Source of the DNA: Cafeteria roenbergensis
Lineage: Eukaryota > Sar > Bigyra > Bicosoecida > Cafeteriaceae
Assembly: GCA_008330645.1 (NCBI GenBank)
Contig: VLTN01000044.1
Location: 186,001-250,000 of the forward strand
Reading direction: 5' to 3'
Length of the DNA stretch: 64,000 nt
The notes below the pieces were generated by a model. The model made no database searches. It worked only from the letters and a program-made list of their open reading frames with translations, and was not told the DNA's origin. Made by a program: the position numbers and the translations under genes. Shown here one piece after another: positions 54,632 to 64,000 of the stretch (positions are counted from its first letter, which is position 1; each line of letters opens with the position of its first letter).

Positions 54632-55530
54632 GCGGATGCGCCGTGCGATCGCGGCATCTGCGAGGACACGGACCCCCGGGCAGTCGCGGGGAGCGGGGAG
54701 CGCGTGTGGGAGGCAGCGAGCCCAGGCTCGAGCGACGGCCGTCGCGGCAGTCAGCAAGCGACCGAACGCCCCCGCGATGGCCGCCCAACGGAGCGCCGCA
54801 CGCAAGGGCGAGCCGTGGCAACGAGGCAGCCCGATGATCAGACGCGCAGCAGGATGGGGCGGGCACGAGACGCGCACGGACGTGGCACCGCGAGCGCGGC
54901 ACCGCCAAAAACCGCCTGGACGCAAACAAGAAGCAACAAAAGGCGACTGACTCCGGGCGGGCGGCGCGCTCGCCGCCCGCCCCAGCCCGACCCCGCCTGC
55001 CTCGCAGGCACACGTTGCAGTGCCGCCACGGAGGCGCGGCGCGGCGCGGAGGCCGCTGCTGGGGCCGCTCCCCCGTGCTGCCACTGCTTGGCGCATGTCA
55101 GCGGCCAGTTGCCCGCCGCTGGTCCCTCCAGGGAGCGCTGCGAGGCGAGTCGTGGGCACTCACCGTCCTCGGACACTTGGATGCCGCTCGACCGTGGCGT
55201 TGACGCCGGGCGCGGCATGGCCAGCCGGCGCCCCCGCCGCTTGCGGCGCGCTCAGCGGCCGCCCGCCTCCGGCTTGTGTGCAACGCGACGTCACTCGGGC
55301 GCTGCAGTTGCGCGAATATGAAGCGAGAATCTCCCAATTCGCCGGCCGAGTGCAGACAGATTCACGAGGGCCGCAACTCAAACTCGAGCCGCGCCGAGGC
55401 TGCCGCAGCGCGTGCCCATGGTGCTGTTGCGACGCCTGCGGAGACCCCTGTTGCGTGGCAGCTGCGAGCCTGATTCCACCGCGCCTTTGCGCAAGGCCCC
55501 AGGCGGCACGCAAAACCACCTGCATCGCAT
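54632..55530. other. Intergenic upstream of the channel gene
   Basis: The minus frame of the channel gene stays open far into this region, but composition becomes Arg/Pro/Cys-rich with no domain, so it is treated as upstream sequence rather than coding. No element was identified. Confidence 0.45.
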
Positions 55531-58500
55531 TCACACTGTTTCGAACCGCACAACCATGCGCAGCGAGGGCCCCAGCGCAATGGCAACCTCTCCGGACGGC
55601 TCGCCGCCCCTGTCTGCCTCCTGGTAGTGCGACTGCCTTACAGGCACGGGCAAGAGCGTCGCGGAGGAGCGCGTGGCGCCGTCCGCCGGACCGTCTTCAA
55701 GGAAATCGCCTGCGCCAGACGAGCGCACAGTCGAAGAACGGTCCGCGCCCCCCGCTCCCCCGCCGCCCCCAACAGCGGACCCGAGCGCGCCCGTTGCGCC
55801 AGGCGGAACCGCCGCCCCAGCGCCAAGCGCGGCCACAAGCGACCTGCTCAGCACGGACGGCGGCACGCTCCCGCCCAGCCGCCAGGCCGACGCCGACGGG
55901 GGAGGGTACGCCGCAGCGGGGGGCGGCGGCAGAGCCACAGCCCCGCCCCCGGCCAGCAGCGAGGCAAGCGACGCAGAAGACGCCATCAGCGCCGCACGAC
56001 CCGAGGCTTCGTGGAGCGGCGCCTGGGGGCCCGACCCGCCGCCGCCGCCGCCGCCAACAAACGCGCCCACCCCGCCGCGCTCAAGGGGCCGCACCGCAGC
56101 GCTGTGCAGCGCCCGCTTGATGGCCCCGCCCATGCCCCTCGGCCGCGTCCCCGCCTGCTCCTCCGCCGCCTCAAGCAGCAGCAGCGAGCGCGCAGCGTTC
56201 ACGCGCTCCAGCCTCGACGCGTGGTGCTTCAGCCACCCTCCCACGGTGGTTTCCGGCCACCTAGAAAATCCTTCCGCGCCACCCTCAGATCCTTCCGCCT
56301 CCGGCGACGTCGCTCCTGCCGCCGCGAGCGTCGCTCCGTCGGCGCCCTCTTCCAGCCAAGCGTCCAGCAGTGCCTCCGCCTGGGCAGGCGTGAGCGACGC
56401 GGAGTGACCGCCCGTCGCCGCTGCGCCGGCCGCCGCAGCCAGCGCAAGAGCCGGTGTGGTTTCGGCAGCGACCCCCGAGGCGTTTCCGTCGGCGGCAGCC
56501 CCGGGCCCGTGCGTGTCGCGTTTGAGCGACTCCGCCTCCGTCTCCACCCGCTCAAGCTCCCCGGCCGCGGCATCAATCGTTCCCACCATCCACGTGGCAA
56601 GCCGCCCCCAGTCCACCAGACGGTGCGCGGACATGGTCATCGACGCGCGAAGTGACCCCGTGCCTGCAGCTCCCGCCCGCCCCGCTGCCGCACGCGATCC
56701 GCTCACAGCAAAGCTCCTGCAGATGAGAGACGCGTCGGAGTCGCTCAGTTTCCTGCCCGACAGGTCGATCAGCTCTGCCCGGGCGACGTCCGCAGGGAGC
56801 GTGCCTGCCCCGGCCAGGTCACGGCCCGCCAAGCGACTCCGCACGAACGCCTCCAACGCCTCCGCGTCCAGCTCGCTGACCAAGACTCTGCCTTGACCAC
56901 CGCGTGACCGGTGGAAGACCTCCGAAACCGCCGGCAGCACCTCCAGCCGCAGGGCGGCAAGCGACCTCGTGATGGGTGCGTACCGAGACGGCGGCTTTCG
57001 GGCCAACAATCCGCCGAAAGACCGCACCACCGCCTCCGATGTGACAGCAGCAACGGACGATGACGTGCTCAGCTTCACTCCCGAGCGGCCCCCGGCAGGC
57101 GACTGGGCCCCGCTCGCGGGCCCGGGTCCGGCCCCGGCGAAACCGCTGCCCCTGTCCCATGTGCCGGATCCACGTCGCGTCACGGAGTCAGAACGAGACC
57201 TGCGATCGGCGTGAGACGGCGAAACCGCCCGGTAGGCCGACGGTCCGTCTCGCGACGGCGATGCGGTGTCGCCATCGCCGCCGCCGTTGCCGCCATCGGC
57301 TGTGGCTGCGTTGGCGCCCGCCCTGCCGTGCCGGCCCGTCTCAACCTCGACCGCTAGCCCGCGCCTAGGGGGCCGTGAGCGAGGTGTACGCTCGCCCCAG
57401 CCACCGCCACCTCCACCGCCGCTGCCACTGCCACTGCCACTGCCACTGCCACTGCCACTGCCACTGCCACTGCCACTGCCACTGCCCGTGCCCGTGTTGG
57501 CTGCAGCGCTCTCTGATGAAGGCTTCGGCTCCGTGCCTGACCCTGCCTGCGGGGTCACTGACGTGGTTGGGTCTGATTCCGACTTGGCAGATGCCTCGGG
57601 GTCGACAGACACAGTTGCAGTTGCAGCAGATGCGGGTTGCGCTTCGCCCGACTTGGCAGCTGCTGGCACAGCCGACCACTCTCGCCGGCAGAGCATTGCA
57701 TCGATGACGTCATCCACCGACACGGTTGCGTTGGAGTTTTTACGAAGGCACTCCCACGCGTCGGCGGAACTATCATCCGTCAGCAGGCCGGGGCCAGCGA
57801 GAAGTGCGACAGCGACGTCGGCAACCTGGTCGGGAGGCGCGGCACTCCAGAGGCCCCGCCGAAACAGACCGCAAAGGCCCGCGAAACCGCAGCGGGGAGA
57901 GCGACGCCGAGTCGATGACGAGCGACTCTCAGAGGGGTCGGAGTCAGACACCGGCAGCGACGCCGTTGCGATGGACCGCCACCAAGCGACTCTGATCAGC
58001 GACTCCACCATGGCTGCCTCGAGCTCGCCGTCGTTTCGGTCCCTTGTTCGGCCGAACGACGACCTGCTTGGGGTCACTGTGGCAGAGCCGCATGCAGCCT
58101 TGAGGGCAGATCCAAACGCAAGAAGGACAGACGCAAAATAGAGCCGTTGAGACTTGGCATCGCTCGACAATGCAGGCAGAGCCGCAGCCGCTGACTGGGA
58201 GGCTGCCGACGCCGACCGCCGAGGCGTTGCCGCCCCACCCTTGGGCTCTGCCGCCTGCCTGGGAGGCACTGGGGAGAGGCCGCTGCCTTGCGCCCAGCGC
58301 CAGAACGACCACCACTCTGCGCGCGCCCCGGCGAGCCCGGCAGAGAAGGCTGTTGATGCAGCGGTGATGGCGTCTGTCAGGGCCCTGTCAAGCGACCCTG
58401 CCCTTGACTGGGCGTCCCTGGCGGTGTCACTCAAAGCGTCGCTCAGGATACGGCGCGACACGACTGGCCCAAACGCCGCCACGGAGACGGGGTCCGACCC

Positions 58501-61500
58501 CGACGACGACCCGCGGCGTGCCCTGGCGCTGCTGCCGCCTCCAGTTGCATTGGCATTTGCAGCTGCTTGCAGGGCCGGGATCATTCGCCGGAATGCAAGA
58601 GTGGTGGACCAGGATGCGGAGGCGGAGATGATGCCTGCAGCGGCGATCTTGCGACGAGGTCCGGCGAAACCGTCGCGCATAAACTCGGCCGTGGCTGACG
58701 ACGTTGTGGAAGCAGCGTCCTTGGCCCCACCAGCAGCAGCAGCACCAGCAGAGCCGCCTCCGCCCCCGCTGCCGCCGCTGCCACCGCTGCCTCGACCAGA
58801 GCCGGACGGCGTAGGGGGCACATCGGCAGGCGCCTGTGGCAGGCCACAGAGGCACGCGGCCGCCTCCGCGGCACGACAGCGGGTGCCCCCAGCGGCCCCC
58901 GGCCCGCTGGCCAGCAGGGGCCACACCGTATCGGCCAGGCTGTCAGCTGACGCCTCCCACGCGGCCAGCGGAGGGACGACTGAGATCGAAGTGGCAGAGC
59001 CACTCCTCGATCCAGAGGATGACGGTCCATCTTCGACGGGCAGCTCAGGCATGAACGACAGAGCCATTGCGGCAGAGCCACTTCGCGACAAGGACGAGCC
59101 CTTCAGAGCCATCAGGCGCGCATCAACCGCCCAGGCACGCGCAGCCAGCCGGAGGCCACCTCGACTCAACCACGTTCCGCCGGGGGCGAGCCGGTCAGTT
59201 CGCACCAGAATCAGCAGCGGAGTCCACCCCGCCGACCCCACCGGCGCGGCAGAGCTTTCGTCCGCGGCAGAGCCCGGTGCAGCTCTGCCCGTTGTTCTCC
59301 CTGGTCGCGACCCGCCGCGCCAGCCGCTGGAGGGCCCCCCGCGATACGCCAGCGACTCCTTCATTGCTGCATCAGCAGCCAGTCTTGCTGCGGTCACGAG
59401 GGCATCGTCCGCCGCGGCGCCCGCACCCGACCCGCCGGAAGCGCCCCGTGGTGTCGAGCTTGGGCCACTGCTGACACGCTTGCGATGGCTAGACGATGCC
59501 GATTTGATTGCATCGGCCGTTGCGTCGACGTCCCCTGATCCGGCGTCTGACCCCGACAAGTCGTCCCAAATGCCGGCTCTCGGGGGTTTGCGCGCAGGAC
59601 CATCATTCAGCGATGCCGCCGACCTCCGCACGAGAGACGCCGCGTCGCTCAGCACCTCGTCCGACGCCTCCTCAACGCTGATGCCCTCCCGCCGCGCCCA
59701 AGCCAGACACGCCCACGCGCCGAGAGTGTAGCTAGCCCACTGCGCGCGCTCCAGAGCGAGAGACGCCGCGTCGCTCTCTGCGGAGCCGGCAGCGCCAGCA
59801 GCGCCAGCAGCGCCGGCAGCGCCAGCAGCGCCAGCAGCTGCTGCATAGCGAGTGATGTGGGGCAAGCCGTCCGATCGCCGGCCAGGCACCAACCAGGCCG
59901 GATCCACGGCTGATGGCGCGCTGATGGATCCGCCGACGTCGGCCTCAGGATCCGTTGCACCGCCAGCGGTGCCTGCAGCTGAGCTGTGGTACCACCGCAC
60001 CGGCGACCGGAACGGGCTGCTGGCTCCACCGGTCGCCGCGGCATCACCCGCTGCTTGCTGCAGCGCCGTCTTGATGGATCTGGACACATCTGAGTCGCTC
60101 TCCGCCGACGAGCCCGCAGACGCCTCCCCCCCGCTGGGTCCGTCGGCTCTAGCACTTCGATCTCCGAGACGTCGACCAAAGGCAGAGCCCGCCCTTGGCG
60201 TGGTTCGTCGATCGCCAGCCTTGGGCGATGGCGACGCGCCACCTGCCGTCGCGATGCGACGCGACACCACGCTCACGGAGGAACGAAGTGCCGATAGAGG
60301 AAGGACCCCGTCAGCTGACTGATCAGCTGATGCGACGGCAGCTGCTGCAAGCAGCATCAGGGCCCAGCCAGGGCCAGCGACCATGAGCGACTCTGACCCA
60401 ACATCGCGCCCGCTGTTGCTGGCAGAGCCATCTTCCCACTTCGCGCATCGAAGAAACGTGGCAACAGCATCGCTGGCCTCGACGGGATCGATCTTTCGGG
60501 CGGCTGAAAGTTTCGCCGACGCCTCCTCGAACCACTTCCAGCCGCCACCGCCGGCGCCGCTGGCCGAGCCGCTACCAGCAGTCGTGCCCGCAGCCGCAGC
60601 CGCAGCCGGCGCCGCAGCCGGCCCCGGCGCCTGCACGGGGCCCGGCGCCACTGGCAGGGCTGCGGCGCCCGCCACGGCCGCTGCTTCCGATGTGACGTCG
60701 TCAGCGTCTCGCCGCGCATCCGAGCCGCCGGCACCGGGCGCGTCCGCGGAGCCACTTCCCGTGCGGGAGTCGCTCGATGTTGCGCCAGTTGCAGTTGCAG
60801 TTGCAGCTGCGGCCCGCACTCGACGGCAGGCTGCCAGCGCGCCTGGCAGCGCAACGAGCGACACGCTCCGACCCCGAAGCAGCGCAGTCACTGCCGAATC
60901 ACCCGCAGTCAGCAGTCCATCACCGGATGACTTCTTGGCCCTCCCGCGAGCTGCCCGCCCGGAAACTGCAGAATCATCGTCGAGCTCTGCCTGCGGTTTC
61001 ACGTCGTGTCTTCCTGCCGCCATCGCGACGGCGGCCCACCGCGCCATGAGGCAGGCGACTCCCCCAACGCTCACAGCGGACCCGAGCAAGCCGCTGCCCG
61101 CTGCGTCCAGCGCGGCAGGGAGCGACACTGAGCGACGCCATGAAGACGGCTCTGCCGAAGACGTTGCCCGCGTTGCCCCTGATGCTGCAGCAGCTGACGC
61201 TGCGCCAGCGTCCGCTGCCCCGGGGGATGACGGGGCCCCGATGACGATGCCTGCCTCTCTGGGGGCCCTCCACGCTGGCAAGGCGGATCTGCTCGCCGTC
61301 CCGTCACGATCGCCAGAGGTTGCAGTTGAAGTTGCAGTTGAAGTTGCTTCGGCGAGGGCCCTGACCAGGGACCGCAGGGCCCTCCTGCCAATGGACCCGC
61401 CCCACGACGCCGCTCCCTCCGTCTTGGCAGAGCCCCCGGTAGAACCGGCCTCGAGAGACGCCTTGATGTCAGCGTCGAGCTCTGCCGACCGGACCCACTT

Positions 61501-63632
61501 CATCAATCGCACGACGTCAACGCCGTCACGGCCGGACGACGACGACGCGTCGCCGCTTCCGCTCCGACGCGAAGTGTCCTGCAGAGCCGGCAGAGCACAC
61601 GCGAGCTTCGCTGCGATCCCCGCCGTCGCCTTGGGCGGAACCCGGCCGGCGCTGGCCCGGGCAGTGACTCTCCGCCACGCGGCCGGAGTCACTCCTGCGG
61701 ATGTTCCGGGGGATAGTTTCGCCGCCCAAGCCCGGAGGGCGGGTGTGCCTCCCAGCTCCATCTCCGCGCGCCGCAGGCACGACTCAAGGGTGGCAGGAAG
61801 AGCCGTTGCGGGGAGGCAGAGCCAGCCCTCCCCGTCCTCGCGTCGCTCCCACCCGCGGCGCAGCCGCGAGTCGGAAACCGCCATCTCGCCAGGTCGGGAT
61901 GCCATCAGCAGTCCATCAATGACGGCATCGCGCGCCTGTCGGCTGGCTGCCGCTGCAGCCCGTCTGGGTGCCGAGGACGACGTCCCCGACGACGTCGACC
62001 CAGATGTCGGTCCAGCCGACGGTTTCAGCGCCCGTACGAGCCTCATGCGGAGCAAAAGCTCCGCAGCGCCTGCCTCCGCGTCGCTCCAGGAGTCGCTCCA
62101 CCCGCCCCCCTCCTGCTCCTCCTCCGTGGAGCCCGCCGCCGCCCCAGCCGCCGGATCCTCATCGGCCGCGGCAGCAGCGGCAGAGCGACGCTTCGCGGCC
62201 GACGTCGGCCGTGACGGCCGCCACGGGGCCGGACGTGAAGAAGCGTCGCTCTCGCCAGCAGGCCGCGCCGACGCCCCGCCAGCGCCAGCACCAGCACCAG
62301 CACCAGCGCCAGCGCCAGCCTTTGGGGATGTTCCGGCCCGCTTGTCGGCGTTAAGATCCGCCGATTCCGGGGCCGCCTTGTAGCCCGGGCGGGGAGGATG
62401 GGGCTTGCCCGCGGCGACCCGACCCTTGACTCCCAGGTCGTATCCGTATCTCGCGGCGTCGGCCACGGAGTGCGGTTTCGTCTGGTCGTCTGACCGGGGC
62501 TTGATGGCCTGCTCGGGGACGTCCTGATTGGTGTCGCCGTCGGTGAAGAGAATGTCGTATACCCAGGGGCCCTGCCAGGGGCCCCCCGGAAACCGGTCCG
62601 GAAACTGCGTTGCCTTGGGGCCCGCCGTCCTGTTGATGGTCCTCGACCGGATGTCCCTCTCCGCAGCCTCGTTGATCGATTGCCGCTTCTCCGCAGACAC
62701 TCGCGAAACCGCCGTGATGTTTCCAGGAAAGAACTTTTTGTACATGGACCCCTTCCAGTGGGCGAAGACGGCATCGCCCACCTTGTAAGCCGACGTCTCG
62801 GCAGAGTCGTCTGCGGGGGGCTTTGCGTCAGCGGCGGCGTTGGCGCTGTCCCCGGCAGCGGCTGTGGAGGACTTGGCCCCGGCCGCCTCCGCCTCCGCCT
62901 CCGCCTGCCGCTGCCGCGCCCCCAGCCGTCGATTTCGACGCTGACGCCGAATCAGACTGCTGCTCCGACCGGGCCGCAGTCCGAGCGGACTTCCAGTCGT
63001 CGCTGACGATGGACTTGTCGCCGACCCGGCGCAGGCATGATTTGAGGGCGCTGATGGCGGCGAGGCCGGGGTCGGGGCCGGGAAAGGCCTTTGCAAGCGT
63101 GTCAGCGGCGCGGGCGCGGCTGCCGAACAGCGCGCCGCACTCCTCGAGGGCACCAATGACGCGCGTTGCAGCGCGGTGCCTGTCTTCTGCGTGGGGCGGG
63201 GCGGCGGCGGGTGCGAGCGAGGCCGCGGGCGGGCGGGAGCCGTGGGGAGGGTGAGCGTGGCCGGTCGGCCGGGGAGCCACGGCGGGGGCGCGTGGCTGGA
63301 CAAGGATGGATGCGGATGCGATCGAGCGAGGCTGAGCGAGCAGGGCGTGAGGGGTGGGGTCGTCCGGGGGCATCGCGCGGGGTCCGTGCCCGCAGCACGC
63401 TGCGTCAGCAACCCGCCGCCGGGACGGGTGCCACGCCCAGGCCCGCGCGCCCGGCTCCCGCCCTATCGCACCGCCCGCGCTGGATGCCTCGGCACCCGGG
63501 CTCACCGGCGGGGATGACCATCTCAAGGGCGTCTGCGATTTCGGCTGCCGCCGTGTGCGTGAGTCCGCCCTCCACGCCGTCCGAGAGCATTTTCAGGAAG
63601 GCCAGCGCCTCGGCGCTCGGAGCAGCCGACAT
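55531..63632 (-). CDS. Giant Tudor-like domain protein, otherwise unknown
   Basis: Exon 1 is 63632-63506 and exon 2 starts at 63186 after a 319-nt phase 1 intron. The reading frame must shift before about 62845, from which it runs open to the stop at 55531; total about 2550 residues. The N terminus is helical (AEALAFLKMLSDGVEGG, AATRVIGALEECGALFG and AISALKSCLRRVGDKS). At about residues 130-225 lies a Tudor/agenet-like barrel: YKVGDAVFAHWKG, YPG-like FFPGNITAVS, and VYDILFTDGDTNQDVP, a module that often reads methylated histones or Arg. The remaining 2300 residues alternate Ala-rich helices with Ser/Gly spacers; pieces such as SSGDGLLTAGDSAV, QSADGVLPLSALR and GGQGRVLVSELDAEAL look like decayed EF-hand loops. 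A Gly-Ser repeat lies at 57412-57488. No catalytic motif was seen. Confidence 0.72.
57412..57490 (-). repeat. (CCACTG)n microsatellite coding Gly-Ser
   Basis: A pure hexamer run of about 12 units, read as Ser-Gly repeats by the Tudor-like gene. Confidence 0.9.
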
Positions 63633-64000
63633 GGCCGACACGGTGCGCAAGCTCGCGCGCCAGGCCGGCTGGGAAGCTGTGTGCGCGCCGCGGGGGGGCA
63701 GCGACTGCCCGGCGCCGTTGGCGACTGCCAGCCGTTTGCCTGGCGGCAACTCTGCCCAGTTGAACACAACTGATCGACTCGTCCTCGGCGTACTCCCGCC
63801 GGGCAGCCTCCAACTACGCTGCTCAACTATGGCTCTGCAGGCCGCCCGGCGTGCTTCCCAGCCGGGCATGCGCGTGCGGCACAGCCGCGCCTCGCGAGCG
63901 CCAGCGCGCTCCGACCGGCAGCGAGGCTCCCTGAGCAGGCCGAGCCGCCCGGACCACGCGCGTGAGTGCCTCGTCCCGCCCCCCTGCGGGAACCGCTGCC
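63633..64000. other. Right edge, upstream of the Tudor-like gene
   Basis: The frame of exon 1 is open further upstream to a Met at 63869, but the added residues are Arg/Trp/Pro-rich and look untranslated. Nothing else is recognisable before the window ends. Confidence 0.4.

Noticed and set aside
53652-54950. Plus-strand open frame of 432 codons
   Set aside because: Antisense shadow of the channel's first exon.
57412-57490. CRISPR-like repeat array
   Set aside because: The units are contiguous hexamers without spacers inside a coding exon; the setting is eukaryotic.
60383-62383. Plus-strand open frame of 666 codons
   Set aside because: Antisense shadow of the Tudor-like gene; composition is the mirror of the real frame.
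1-64000. Virus-like elements, retroelements or DNA transposons
   Set aside because: No capsid, polymerase, integrase, reverse transcriptase or transposase reading was seen, and there is no sharply low-GC island or terminal repeat pair.

Overview
The window is a gene-dense, very GC-rich stretch of eukaryotic nuclear DNA. The genes carry short spliceosomal introns, nearly all with GTGAG donors and CGCAG-type acceptors. The content is protist-like: two giant hybrid histidine kinases with receiver domains, a voltage-gated-type channel with a cyclic-nucleotide-binding domain, a UCP-like mitochondrial carrier, a mitochondrial 3-hydroxyacyl-CoA dehydrogenase, a CAP-Gly protein, an Alba-domain protein and a Tudor-like giant. 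Hybrid kinases together with introns argue against animals and bacteria. A free-living unicellular eukaryote is the best reading; a GC-rich stramenopile such as Cafeteria would fit, but that is inference. I see no virus-like, transposon, tRNA, rRNA or CRISPR sequence.

Layout. 1-3470 (minus): N-terminal part of a CAP-Gly protein whose enormous third exon stays open to the left edge. 4533-6272 (plus): six-helix membrane protein. 6722-14878 (minus): tandem array of five divergent four-helix membrane proteins with the same three-exon plan. 15305-16222 (plus): UCP-like carrier. 16561-18415 (minus): Alba domain, RGG/Gly-Tyr linker and C-terminal PB1-like domain. 18630-21247 (plus): two small unrecognised genes. 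21569-23144 (plus): 3-hydroxyacyl-CoA dehydrogenase. 23485-31135 and 31824-45112 (plus): tandem paralogous hybrid histidine kinases of about 2512 and 4219 residues; the second looks like a pseudokinase with an intact receiver. 45720-54631 (minus): ion channel of about 2864 residues. 55531-63632 (minus): Tudor-like giant of about 2550 residues.

A common theme runs through the five giant proteins. Each has one or more short 5' exons followed by a single very large exon (2.8 to 12.2 kb), and recognisable folds are pulled apart by hundreds of residues of Ala/Ser/Gly/Thr-rich low complexity. In the kinases the insertions fall in the DHp hairpin and inside the ATPase fold; in the channel they fall inside the cyclic-nucleotide-binding domain. 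Short DNA words recur in these exons: GGCAGAGCC, GCGAAACCGC and (ACTGCA)n. They are common in four of the giants, and much rarer in the first kinase and in the ordinary genes.

Functionally the right two thirds is rich in signalling genes: membrane-sensor two-component proteins next to a cyclic-nucleotide-type channel. The left third is dominated by membrane proteins of unknown role. Exon boundaries were worked out by hand from splice signals, frame and phase, and from domain continuity or paralogue comparison; no transcript data were available.
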